This document shows, piece by piece, positions 11,742-23,500 of a stretch of 64,000 nt of DNA (within the stretch, counting starts at the first letter, position 1; each line of letters begins with the position of its first letter). A program made the position numbers and the translations under genes. Source of the stretch: Avena insularis (taxonomy: Eukaryota; Streptophyta; Magnoliopsida; Poales; Poaceae); NCBI GenBank assembly GCA_023614405.1, contig CM042697.1:304452323-304516322 (forward strand). Direction: 5' to 3'. The notes under the pieces were generated by a model, which made no database searches, was not told where the DNA came from, and saw only the letters and a program-made list of their open reading frames with translations.

Positions 11742-12691
11742 TGTACGACCCGTTTGTGTGGCTGGATACCTACCTCATGACATTGGGAATCGCTGGCCAC
11801 ACCGACCTGCTTGCCGCCCGCTACCTCCCCCTGATGATGGAGGGAGCATGTAGGTAATGGATCAACACCCTTCCCGCGGACAGCATCGACTCCTGGGAGG
11901 AAATGCGCGACGCCTTCGTTAGGCACTTCGAGGGTTCCTACACATGTGCCACCACCATCGAGGACCTAGAGCGATGCGTCCAGGGACCCCGCGAGTTGAC
12001 CCGCAGCTGGGTCCAATGGTGGCAAGACCTGTGGTATAACGCTGTCGGAGTCCACCCGGACACCGTGATCCAATGTTTCAAGACCTCGTGCCGTTACGAG
12101 CCCCTGGTCGCCAAGCTCAAGAGAGTGTACAGAACAATCGAAAACATACCGGACCTCCTGGAGATCGCTAAGCGATACGCGGAAGAGGACCCAAACCAAG
12201 AAACCGACGACGAGTCGGGAGGGAATCGCCGCACGAGAGGCCACGACAACGGGAGGCGACCCGAGCTACGCTACAGCAACGCTCGCCTCACCGGCAAGCA
12301 CCGCGATGATGGGCGAGTCGACTTCATTGCCAACACCGGATATGCGCCGCGCGAACCCAAGAGCTTCCGCCGCGAGAGAGGCTAGCGCCGCGATGGCGTC
12401 AACTACAAGGCGAAGCCGAGGTTCGACCCCATGGCTCTCCTCAATCAACCCTGTGTGTTTCACAGCAGGGAAGGGAAGCCCGCCATGCACACGACCGCCA
12501 ACTGCCACTCCCTCAAGGAGATTGAGAAGGCATGGCGTGCACGGGAAGACCCCAACAACAACCCTCCAAACGGTGGAAAATTCAGTAGTGTCGGCGGCTC
12601 ACTCCACACCTTCATAGGCTTCAACACGAAGCGCGAGAAGAAGGTCATCGCCCGTGCCATCGCCGTCAACGCGGATCGACCAAATCATTGA
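11742..12691 (+). pseudogene. Gypsy-1 gag (broken)
   Basis: The frame enters directly from the Copia border and shows a Retrotrans_gag core (WINTLP, SWEEMRDAFVRHFEG). A stop lies near 11857. The main open segment is 11903-12385. Further stops follow, then a CVFH...H...C zinc-knuckle-like segment near 12445-12510. The N-terminus is on the far side of the Copia element. Gag would form the particle shell. Confidence 0.8.
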
Positions 12692-12758
12692 CTCGACCGT
12701 GGGTTCGGATCGTCCTCCCGCGGATCGACCAAATCATCGAATCGACCGTGGGTTCGGA
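12671..12758 (+). repeat. 39-bp direct duplication at a pol deletion junction
   Basis: Segments 12671-12709 and 12720-12758 are near-identical (two visible mismatches). They encode the RT segment before the SGYNQI region. They lie exactly where protease and the N-terminal part of RT are missing. Confidence 0.75.
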
Positions 12759-13813
12759 GTCGCTATGCTTCCTCGATGCCTAATCTGGGTACAACCAGAT
12801 CAAAATGGCTGTCGAGGACGAATAGAATACGGTGTTCATCACGCCATTCGGCGCCTTCTGCTACACCGCCATGACCTTCGGCCTCAAGAACACTGAGGCA
12901 ACCTACCAGAGGTGCATGCAGGAGTGCCTTGCGAGCCAAATTGGTCGCAACATCCACGTATACATCGACGACGTGGTGGTAAAATCCACTCACCAGGACA
13001 ATCTTCTCGCCGACCTAGCGGAAACCTTCGCCAACCTGTGGAGGTAAAAGATAAAGCTAAACCCAGGAAAGTGCACCTTCGGTGTACCCACTGGACAGCT
13101 GCTGGGATACGTCGTCTCCAAGCGCGGTATCGAGGTGAACCCCGTCAAGATCAACACGATCGCCCGTCTCGGCAGACCCGAGTGCCTGCGCGACGTCCAG
13201 AAGTTGGTCGGGCGAGTTGCGGCTCTTAGTCGCTTCATTCCCTGGCTAGGCGAGAAGGCAATTCCCCTCTACCACCTAATGCGCAAGAACCCCACCTTCC
13301 AGTGGGACAAGGAGGCAGACGACGCGCTCAACGCTCTCAAGGAGGTGCTACTCGCAGCACCGCTACTCACCGCCCCCGTCGACAAGGAGCCCATGCTCGT
13401 CTATGTCGTGGCTTCCGAGCGCGTCGTCAGTGCCGTCATGGTCGTCGAACGACCAGAGGAATGCAAGGAGCGCCCGGTGCAGCGACCCGTATAATACATC
13501 AGCGAAGTCTTCACCGAGTCGCGCCAGCGCTACCCGCAGTACCAAAAATTGGTATATGCGGTCTTGAGAGCACAGAGGCGTCTGCCGCACTATTTCCAGG
13601 AGCACCCAATAATGGTAGTCTCCTCAACACCGTTGCAGGACATCATCCGCAACCGTGAGGCGACCGGGCGATTCGCCAAGTGGGTCGTCGAGATCGGCAT
13701 CCACAACATAAGGTACGAGCCGTGCAAAGCGATCAAATCGCATGCTCTCTCGCAGACTTCCTCGCCGACTGGGAAGAGGCCCAGCAGCCAGAGAAGCTGC
13801 CATACCTCCATTA
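12720..13813 (+). pseudogene. Gypsy-1 reverse transcriptase and first RNase H (broken)
   Basis: The frame contains RT blocks SGYNQI, FGLKN, the active site YIDD (12960-12971) and GYVVS, followed by the RT-linked RNase H region (FIPWLGEKAIPLYHLM, then LVYVVAS and HYFQEHP). In-frame stops occur near 12791, 12823, 13045 and 13492, and a frame change after 13720. Protease and the first RT motifs are deleted. The product would copy element RNA into DNA. CACTA-2 cuts the gene right after this region. Confidence 0.85.
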
Positions 13814-14215
13814 AACTACTAGGAAAATGGCTATAGGTAATCAGCACATCCGTGGCTCACATGGTTGAAGTGCCCCACGGCTAAAACAGGCGTGGCTCAC
13901 CTGTGGGCAGTGCCCTACTAGTAACTAGAACAACCGTGGCGCACTTGGTCATAGTGCGCCACAGATATGTGTGGGCCAGGGCCCTACTGGCCACATGCGA
14001 GATACCCATAGCGCACATAGGGTAGGTGCGCTACGCTTGTTAGTGTTAACCGTGGTGCACGTGGAGGGGATGCGCTACGCCTAAGCGCATGCCCCTCTGC
14101 TCTGTAAACAGGCAGACACATCCTAGCGCACTCTGGCATGTGCGCCACGGTTGTAATTATTCCCTGTGGCGCACTGGGGCCACGTGCTCCACGGATGTGT
14201 CGACCCTTTTTTTTG
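13814..14215. repeat. CACTA-2 left subterminal repeats
   Basis: GTGGCGCAC-like motifs recur in direct and inverted pairs, for example 13936-13944 with 13954-13962, and further pairs up to about 14200. Such arrays bind the TNPA-like protein in En/Spm elements. Confidence 0.8.
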
Positions 14216-14539
14216 GCAGCTCCACTTTGTGCACATGTGTGATCATCCACCACCCCATACTTCACTTTCCCCTTCTTCTTCCTCCTTAGATCTAGTCGGG
14301 ATCCTTCTCCTTTCCACCTCAATTTCTCCACTCATTCACCATTTTTAGCATGTAGAAATTGCCTTGGATGTTACATACGTAATAGAGGAAGCTCTCCGGT
14401 CTCTCATCTCCTTCTCCGGTCTCGCGCGCACCTCTCCTTTCCATCTTCTCGCGATCGGTATCTCATCTCGGTAAGTTGTCCATGTAAGGATGTGTTCATG
14501 TGTATATGGATGATATGCTCATATGTATGTAGATGATCG

Positions 14540-14670
14540 ATTCTCATGATGTGTGTATGTGGAGAGGATCGATGGTCATGTGTGTGTATATGGAGAGTAT
14601 CGATGATGCTCATGCATGTGTGTATGGAGAGGATAATGATATGTTCATGTGTGTATGGATCGGTCTCTCT
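14540..14670 (+). repeat. Degenerate TGTGTGTATGGAGAGGAT repeats
   Basis: Three or four imperfect copies of a 35-45 bp GT-rich unit lie in the leader upstream of the transposase gene. They look like replication slippage products. Confidence 0.5.
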
Positions 14671-14708
14671 CTCTCTTGTGTTTGTGTGTGAACAAGTTGC
14701 CATTTGTT

Positions 14709-14742
14709 TTGCCAAAATGTTGATTCATTTCCATTTTGGCAA
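14709..14742 (+). promoter_or_regulatory. Leader hairpin of transposase gene
   Basis: A perfect 11-bp stem (TTGCCAAAATG at 14709-14719 with CATTTTGGCAA at 14732-14742) encloses a 12-nt loop, about 130 bp before the start codon. A related hairpin with the same loop length precedes the second CACTA-2 gene, followed in both by TAGGTCATGCCG. Confidence 0.6.
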
Positions 14743-14868
14743 GACTTTGGCATTTCGCAAAGGTCCTAATTTTAGTATAGGTCATGCCGAAATTTTCTAT
14801 CGACCATTGCATGCATCCATTGATTATGTGGTTCTAATAGAATTCTAATTGTCGGAGTGCAGGCAAAA

Positions 14869-17800
14869 ATGGTGCTCATAATGAGCGATGACATTGTGGC
14901 TAGATTTTTGAAATGTGCGATGGCCGACATGATACGAAATAACAAGACGGAGATAAGATGTCCGTGCAGAAGATGCAAACTCAATTGGGTGATCGACCTA
15001 GATTCCGGGAATCTGCAGGCGCACCTGCTGCACCATGGTTTCATGGATGGATATACTCGTTGGATAAGCGATGACGAAGACGATGCAGACGGTGAAGGTG
15101 GGCAACATGACGATGATCATCATCACGGCGAGAACGGGCGAGATGATGAAGAGTCTCCTGGAGATGGTGAAGGTGCGGAAGCAGACCGAGATGATGATGA
15201 TCTAGATGCCGGAGGAGCAGACGATGATGGAAAAACGTCAGGCTGGGTGCGGGACCCTTATGTGCAAGAGCTGCTTCTCAAGCAGACGAGTAACGCCGGG
15301 CTGCCGCTAGAGAGAAAGCCAAGCTTGCGCAACTTGAGAAAGACGCGGTTACTCCATTGTATGAAGGTTGTAGGCCCGATGATACCCGGTTGAATGTAAC
15401 ACTTAAGGCTATGGAGATGAAGGCAAAACACAAATTGAGCGACGCAAGCTTCGACGATATGATGGCATTCTGGCACGATCGTCTCCCGGAGGGGAACACA
15501 TGTCCAACTAGTATCGAGGACGCTAAGAAAATCGTCTGTCCTCTCGATCTACCGCATGTTAGATATCACGTATGCATCAACGATTGCATCATTTATCAGG
15601 GCGAGGACGCAGAGAAAACCACATGTCCGGTGTGCGGCGTGAGTCGATAAAAGAAAGGGAAGAAAGAACCTCGAAAAGTGTTATGGTACTTTCCTATCAC
15701 TCCTCGTCTACAGCGCTATTTCGCGGACCCTAAGGAAGCGAAGCTCATGCGATGGCATGCGGAAAGGAAGAAGCCAGGAGATGACGATGACCCCGAAAAG
15801 GATGAGATGCTGATGCACCCTTTAGATGCTAGCCAGTGGAAAGCATTGGACCTCGAATTCCCAGAATTCGGTGGAGATTCGAGGAACATCAGGCTTGGTG
15901 CGAGCACTGATGGACTCAATCCGTTCGGTAGCCAGAGCAGCACGCACAACACTTGGCCCGTGTTTGTATGGATGTACAACCTCCCTCCATGGTTGTGCAT
16001 GAAGAAGAAGTACATACAAATGAGTATGCTAATTCAAGGGCCGAAACAACCTGGTACCGACATCAATCTGTATGTCGGGCTGTTGAAAGAGCTAGCCACG
16101 TTATGGGAATTTGGAGACAATACTTACGACGCCGTCGCACAAGATTATTTCACTATGAGAGCCGCGTTGGTCACTACGGTGCACGACTATCCAGGTTGCG
16201 GGTATATCTCGGGGCAGGTTATCCAAGGATTCTACGCATGCATTAGGTGCATGGATAACACAAGCTTTCTCCAACTAGAGAAAGATCGAGGGTCTTCGAA
16301 AACCGTGTTCATGGCACATCGGATGTGGCTCGGCAAGAATGATCCATGGAGAAAACGTGAAGACCTATTCAATGGCAAATCCGAGTCCGGAGGAATCCCA
16401 GAGCGTAGGAGCAGCGAAGAAGTGGAAGAGTTGCTGAAAAATTGGAAAGATTGTCCTAAGCCTGGAAAGAAGCAAAAGAGGCAGCAAGACAAGCCGCTGA
16501 TGAAGGTATGGAAAACAAGGTCTGTTTTCTGGGAGTTTCCATACTGGAAGTTTCTCCGCTCGCCTCATAGCCTCGACATCATGCATTTCACGAAAAACGT
16601 GTGCGAGGGTCTGGTCGCCACCATAATCAACATGCCAGATAGGACGAAAGATGGTCCAAAAGAAAGGCACGACCTGATATTCATGGGTATCCGGAAGGAG
16701 CTTCACGGAGGACGCACTACTCCTGGTGATCAGGAATATGACGATGATCATGAGTCGGAGACGACACAAGGTCATCGGAAGGGTAAAAAGTTCAAGAAGA
16801 ACGAATATTACTGCCCTCCTTCTTGCTTCACTCTAAGCCAGAATGAGATCAAACAGTTTTTCAAGTGCCTTCTAGGAGTCAAATTTCCTTACGGCTACGC
16901 GGGCAAGATAAGTAGATACCTAGACGAGGCGAAGCAGAGGTTCAGTGGCATGAAGTCTCATGACTGTGCTATGCTAATGACGCAGGTAATTCCGGTTGCA
17001 CTAAGAGGGATAATGGACGAGCACGTCCATGAAACGTTATTTGGCCTCTGCAAGTTTTTCGACGTTATCTCTAGGAAGTCGATTGGTGTGAATCAGCTCG
17101 GGAGGCTACAGGAGGAGATCGTGGTCATATTATGCGAGCTTGAGGTCTACTTCCCACCCGCATTCTTCGACATTATGGTGCATCTGCTGGTCCATCTCGT
17201 GGAGGACATCATCCAACTCGGGCCGATGTTCCTCCGCAGCATGATGGCGTTCGAAAGGATGAACGGACACATCAAAGGATACGTTCGCAACAGGTACCGT
17301 CCAGATGGAAGCATAGCCAAGGGCTTTCTCGCTGAAGAGTGCATCTCTTTCTGCATGAATTATCTAGACATCGAGAACCCTGTCGGTCTTCCCGTCAATA
17401 GGCACCTTGGCAAGCTCAACGGATCTGGTCACCGAGAGGGTCATCGCATACTGCATGCAGACTTCGATTTTCGACGCGCAGAATTTGATCGAGCAAACAT
17501 CGTCGCGCTACAACATTTAGAACTGGTCGATCCTTGGGTACAAAAGCACAAAAGGTTAATCGAGAAGTACAGTGACCGGGGCATACAGAGGACGCAGGGA
17601 GAAATAATCAAAGAGCACATCTCAGATTTCACGCGTTGGTTTAGGCAGACGCTCCTTGATAATCCCCCGCGATCGCAATCTTATGACATGGAAAATATCA
17701 TATTCACCTTGTCGCAGGGACCGATGCAAAACCTGGTGACCTATCAGGCGTATGATATCAACGGCTACACATTCTACACGAAGGAAAAGGACAACAAGTG

Positions 17801-18371
17801 TGATTATCAGAACTTAGGCGTAACGTCGAAATTCTACACCGATGACAACGTGAAGGAAAGATTCTACAAAAGAATCGAAGATATCTGGGAGCTCGACTAC
17901 TGTGGAGAAAAGGTGCCGATGTTCGGTGTCAGATGGGCAAAGAGCGTCGAAAGAGAAGACCGGTATTTCACAACCATGGTTATACCCGAAGCAGCCAAAT
18001 CCAAGGCCACCGGTGCGAACGTGGCCGCGAAAAATGAACCGTGGGTACTGGCTACCAAAGTGGACCAATGTTTTTTCATTACCGACCCGACAAAGCCTAG
18101 CCGTGTTGTCATGAGGAGAGGAAAAAGAAACATCATCGGAATGGATGGAGTCGCCAACGAGCAAGACTTCGACCAGTATGGCGATCCAAACATTGAAGAT
18201 GACGACGACTACGATGCAGCAACATACATCACAAGCAGAAAAAGGACAACCCTACCCAAAAAAGGTAGCCTGTTCGAAAGAAGAAACATTAAAGTGTCGG
18301 GGCTAAATTATTCAACCGCGACAAAGAAGGGAAAAAAAGATTGTAAAACGCTAGCTCAAAAAAAATTGTAA
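14869..18371 (+). pseudogene. TNP2-type CACTA transposase (TNPD-like), two breaks
   Basis: ATG 14869 follows an AG acceptor-like site. Residues 1-60 hold a Transpos_assoc domain (CPCRRCKL, GFMDGYTRWI), then a very acidic linker. A one-base loss near 15297 shifts the frame, and a TAA at 15648-15650 interrupts it. From 15678 an 897-residue frame runs unbroken. It holds Transposase_21 (LIQGPKQPGTDINLYV, then YACIRC), DUF4218 (MTQVIPVALRG, MVHLLVHLV, RSMMAFERMNGHIKGYVRNR) and DUF4216 (NLGVTSKFYTDD, DQCFFITDP). The enzyme would bind and cut CACTA ends in the nucleus. With only two lesions it is relatively young. Confidence 0.92.
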
Positions 18372-18544
18372 AACGCGTGGTCAAAAAAGATTGTAAAGTG
18401 CGGGTGGTCGAGTAGGGTCGTGCCCGATTCATATTATTATGGACAAATTATTATGAAATTTAGTTATACCACTTTTATGACATATATTATCACTTTTGGG
18501 CATTTTTGGAACATTTAAAAGTATTTTTTAAATAAAAAGAAAAA

Positions 18545-18625
18545 AGGGGGGCACCAGGATTCGAACCTGGGTGCTCAGAAGTTTAGAAGAGAGCAGTGGG
18601 ATAGGGTAGTGAATCTGTTAGATAT
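18545..18625 (-). other. tRNA-like 3' end (T-arm and T-run)
   Basis: The minus strand carries GGTTCGAATCCTGG followed by TGCCCCCC and a T-run, like the T-arm, acceptor and Pol III terminator of a tRNA. No convincing D-arm or matching 5' acceptor was found. It lies about 170 bp downstream of the transposase stop. Confidence 0.35.
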
Positions 18626-18663
18626 TGGGATGGCTCTTTTCTTATACAGTTGCTAGAGGAGAT

Positions 18664-18733
18664 AGGCGTAGCGCACTCTGGCATAGTGTGATATGGATAT
18701 TTGTAGCGCACTATGCCAGAGTGCGCTACGCCT
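18664..18733. repeat. Perfect 25-bp inverted repeat with subterminal motif
   Basis: Arms 18664-18688 and 18709-18733 are exact reverse complements with a 20-nt spacer. The arms contain TAGCGCAC and GTGCGCTA, the same core as the terminal GTGGCGCAC repeats. It stands between the two CACTA-2 genes, just upstream of the GC-rich leader of the second one. Confidence 0.85.
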
Positions 18734-18739
18734 GTCTTT

Positions 18740-19240
18740 GCCATATCCACGTGCACGCAGGCACGTCCCTCATCCCCATTCAACCGCGCCCACACCCATC
18801 TCGCTCGAGCCCGAGCCCCCGTCGCCGCTGTCGATCCACCGCGTCGCCAGCCCTGCCAGCCGTCGCCACTCGAGGAGGAGACCGTGGAGGAGGAGGCCCG
18901 CACCGCTGCCAATCCGCCGCCACCGCATCCCAGGAGGAGGAGGCCGCCACGCCAGTTCCATGGAGGAGGAGGAGGTCGCAGTTGCTATGCAGTCCATGAG
19001 GAGGAGGTCGCAGTCGCCACGCCAAGAGGAGGAGGTCGCGCTCGTTCCGTGGAGGAGGAGGTCGCGATCGCCATGAGAGGAGGGGTCGCGCTGCTGGAAG
19101 AGGAGGTCGCAGCCGCCAAGCAGGTCAGGAGGAGGGAAGGCCCTCTGCTCTGCCAGCCCCTGCACCGTGTCCTTGTCTCGGAGGTGAGCATCACCCTCTC
19201 CCCTCTCTCCCTCTCTCCCCTCTCGCTGCATCCATTCACT
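18740..19240 (+). repeat. GC-rich leader with GAGGAGGAGGTCGC repeats
   Basis: Imperfect copies of a GAGGAGGAGGTCGC unit occur between about 18870 and 19110, in a GC-rich stretch that ends in a CT-rich run. Frames on both strands are open because of the triplet-like composition. It resembles the first exon or 5' UTR of the second CACTA-2 gene, but no domain is seen. Confidence 0.45.
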
Positions 19241-19495
19241 TAGGGGATTCAGAGTAGGATTCAGAGTAAGGGTTCAAAGTTAGGGTTCAGTTAGGAAATG
19301 TTCAGATTTTCTTAGGATTCAGAGTAGGGTTCAGTTAGGAAATGCTCAGAGTAGGAAATGTTCTTAGTAAATTCAGTTAGGAAATGTTCAGAGTAGTAAA
19401 TTCAGTTTAGGAAATGTTAATCAGTTAGGAAATTCAGATTAGGAAATTTAGAGTAGGAAATTCAGATTAGGAAATTCAGTGTGGATGCTTAGGAA
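19241..19495 (+). repeat. TTCAGTTAGGAAATG minisatellite
   Basis: More than ten degenerate copies of a 12-20 bp unit built from TTCAG, TTAGGAAAT and AGAGTAGG follow the GC-rich leader. They are non-coding and probably intronic. Confidence 0.7.
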
Positions 19496-20381
19496 ATAAT
19501 GATGATGACTAGTTCTGAGTCATCATCAACACCTGTAGTATTTGCACTGTGTCATGCCAGAAGTATCACACCTTTATCCTTGACAGGTTGACCAGTTCTG
19601 AGTCCTGAAACTTGCTGTTAAGGGCTGATCGATTTTTGAAGAGGAGAGTGTGAAATCCTGTTATCTTGTATCCTTGGTTAGAGTGAAATTTGTGATCCAC
19701 ATGCACCTATTGCCATTCCAGAGTGTGCAACTGCTGCTGCAGTGGGGTGGTGGTGAGTACTGGATTTTACATATTCCAGCCCATGTCAGATAATATGCTT
19801 GCAGCAAATTCCAAGTTTCTGATTTGTGTTAGTCAATTTTAGGAATTTGCAGATAATCTAAACATTGATGCTAGGTGGGCATAATTTGTTGTAACATCTC
19901 GAATTATATCTTTTCCTAATCTGAATTTCCTAATTTGATTAGGAAATGTTAATCCTGTGTGGATGCTTCTGAGATGAACATTATGCCTGTGTGGCATACA
20001 CCAACTGGTAGCATGTTAGCATGTTGACCAAATTTGTTCTAGCTATCTCTCTTTATCATTTTGGGTCTGCAATCCAACTTGTATGAGACACGTTGAGAGC
20101 ATGGTGTTTCAAAATCTCTGAGAAACAACATAACATGGTAAAGATACAAATGAAACTGTTTTAATAGTTCAAATAATGACCAGCAGCTAAAAATTGATGG
20201 TTCTATGTACTATATGAAAAATTGATGTTGTGCAGTGTTGATGTTATTGTTGTAGCTATGTATACATAGCTTTTTTTACTCCTGTGAATCTCCTATGCAA
20301 CATATCAGTTTTGAAATGGCAAGTCCATGATGTAGGTGTATGATCTGTATGCATGTTCTTGTATGAAATGAGTCCTGATTT

Positions 20382-20414
20382 TTGCCGGAATGTTGATTAA
20401 CTTCCGTTTCGGCA
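20382..20414 (+). promoter_or_regulatory. Leader hairpin of second CACTA-2 gene
   Basis: A stem of TTGCCGGAATG (20382-20392) with CGTTTCGGCA (20405-20414) and a 12-nt loop uses G-T pairs where the transposase-gene hairpin has A-T pairs. It lies about 95 bp upstream of ATG 20508, and TAGGTCATGCCG follows at 20449. Confidence 0.55.
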
Positions 20415-20507
20415 GAAATCAGGCACTCCTAGTTTAAGAAAATTAGCATAGGTCATGCCGTATTTTTCCGTGCATTTAACCAATTATTTGTTTTTATTAG
20501 TGCAAAG

Positions 20508-23500
20508 ATGTGTGACAACGACGAGGCTGGATGTTCTAAGCGCATCAGCGCTGAAGGAGAACTCAGACCTCCGAATAAACAATTGACATTCTGGGAGGCG
20601 GCCTAGCGGCTAGAAGACGATGAAGAATACCATCCTTCGGAGAGCGAGGATGATGAGATGGAGGACATGGAGGAAGAAGCCAAAGGAACGGTGGGTGATG
20701 AAACCACTGATGGCGGCAAGGGCACAGGGAGTGGTAGCAATCCTCCTAAGAAGAAGAAGAAGCCGAAGGAACGGCGCCCGAACACGATCGGCACCGTCAG
20801 GGAGGAAATTACCGAAGTGAGCCCAACATGGGTCCCTTTGGAGCCCGACCTTGTCGTCAAAGGGTACGGTGGGCAAGTGGTGGCGATCACCCAGACAACC
20901 ATCTCCATCAACACCGAGAATCTCCGGCATAAAGATAATGGCCACTTGCACACACTCCTCTTCGAGAAGCTGCACGCAAGATACAAGTTCCCCGCTAAGT
21001 ATCAAAACACAAATTATCATGGGAACGAAGTAAACAAATCCGCCCTCACAAAGATGAGCACCGCCCTGGCCAGCTGGAGAACCCGGATAAAGAAGAAGAT
21101 CTAAAAAGAAGGCAAAAGTCTCGAGGAGATCCAGAAGATTGACCTGCAGATCACCGAAGATCAGTTCCGGGAGTTCAAGGAGAGGTGTGAATCCGAAAGA
21201 GCCCTGGCCAATAGTAATCGGGGAAAGGTGCTGCAGGCGATGAATATAGGTCATCACCATCTCGGATCTGGTGGATACAGAACCGCGGAGGCCAAATGGA
21301 ATAAGGAGGACGAAGAGTATAGATCTAAGGGGATAGAAAACCCCTTTGCGAAATTTGAACCCGGGAAGGTTCGAAACTTCATCAGGGCCCGTTACCATGT
21401 GGACCCAAAAGCCAAACAACTCACCGCGGATCCGGCGATGAAGAAATTCGAGGAAATTGTGGTAAGTAATCTAATTACCGTGGATCAACTCGATTGCATT
21501 CTAATCGATGATCTAAACGATTCACTATTACCTCTTCTGCAGGAGGAGAAAATTGTTGCTAGTCATGGATCCCAGGGTTCCTCATCCCAGGGGTCGACGG
21601 CGGCCACCCGGTGGGATAACCCTTTTAACAGGGCGATGAACCGGGCCAAGAAAATAGAGCCGGTTACGAAGAAGCCGTCGTCGGCTGGCCGTCTGGCCGG
21701 CCTCGGGGGTAAGAATTGGGTGGATCATTTTGGTCCACCGCCGAGGACGCAAGTGGCGCTGTCAGGAAGGAGCAAGGAGGAAAACCGCGAGGTTCAAGAA
21801 CTTAAGAACGTGTTCGTGACTCCGCTCGCTAGCACCGCGCCGCCACAAGTGTTGGTGACTCCCCCTGCCATCACCGCGGCGTTAGACATGTTGCTGGCCC
21901 CCTGCCATCATCGGGCGGCACCGGAGCTCCAAGCACCCGGTAGGGAGAATACACCGGCGGCCAGCACCGCGCCATCAAGCAGCCCTTCCGTCTCTTGCAC
22001 GCCCGTCGCCGTATGCGGTGCCTCGACATTAGCCGATCTCGACGCCATCATGGTAAACAAATTGCTTTACCGCCTTTCACGCCATCTATTACTCTTATGG
22101 CATCTCTGACGATGCCGTACATGTTTTCCGCAGACGGATGTTCCTTGCACTCTCTTATGCTACGTGAACAACGAGCTAAGGGATGTTGCCAAGGGTACCA
22201 TTGTTCAACCCTTGTAGTGCACGTTCCACTCAAGGCCGATGCCAGATAGCTTGCACAGGGTTAAAATTAGTCGGTGCTAAGGGGTTGCGACGACCTGGAA
22301 CCTCCCATTCAACCCCCAGGAGTGGATGAAGAAGAGTCGGCTGTCTTCAGAAGTTGCTTCGGCTTATTCTTGCAATGGCCAAAGAGCATGATCTATTTGG
22401 GGATGGCGGGGGCCATCACGCCACAGACAACAGCACCGTTGTCGTGCTAGCGACAAGCGGTGGCAAGGCCCCCTTACCGCCCTCGCCGTCACCTCCACGT
22501 GGTGGGTCGGATGATCATGTTGATGATATGCACATGGCGCAGGATCCGGCCGAGGACGACGAAGACTGGAATGATCACTTCTTCAACACTCAGTTTAGCA
22601 ACGAAGACCTAGCTGGTGCCCCCACAGAGAAAGCCACTATTACCAAGCGTCTGTTTGGTTCTCAGGAGATGCCTCCATCTTGCGCCTTTACAGAGCCAGC
22701 TGATACAACCAACCGACCCTTTATTCTAATCCCTAACACAGTACATAGGAGGGACGGTGCTCAGATTGCGGTGCCTGCCCGCTCTCCAAAAGGAAAAAAA
22801 AGGGCAGGAAAAGAAAATCTAGCAGCTCGAGCCAGTCGGTGGTGTCAACTGCGAATCCGATCAGGATTCGGGACGGGCCACCAAGACCCGAGGGTATTAT
22901 GTGGAGGATTCATGTGGCGGGTGAGCCCATGCTACCTAAGAATTTGCGGAGGCTCGCCAGTTCGGAACTGCAGAGTGTGCATGACGGCGTGCTGACGATA
23001 GAGAGACGCCTTCTGGCGGAGAAAGATCCCTCGCACCCGGTATTCGTGGTTAAGGTGCCACCAGGCTTGAGCTTCTTCGACAATGCCCCTGCGAATCTGT
23101 TCTTCTTACGGTTCGACGACATATTCAATATGTTCCACATATACCCGCTGCACTATACCATGGTCCGCCTGTTTTCTCTCAGCCTGGCCATGCAGATCAT
23201 TATAGAGAACACACCGGGCATCGCTATAGTGGACACCTACTACATGCATGATGGCTGCTTGGGTTCCCCCGCTGAATGACGTATCATGGCCTCGTACCTA
23301 AAAAGAATCCTCGTGGCGAACAAGACAAAGGAATACATTCTCATGACTTACTTTCCCGAGTAAGTCGTTATTCACTCGCCACCATCGATTGGCTTTATTA
23401 GATTATCATCATTCTTTTTCCAACACATTCCATTTGAATTTTTTGCGCAGAGATGAACACTGCACGCTCATCTCCTTATCGCCGAAGCATTCCCACGCCA

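Noticed and set aside
18770..19231. 153-residue minus-strand frame and overlapping plus frames
   Set aside because: GC-rich triplet-like repeats keep all frames open; no domain is present.
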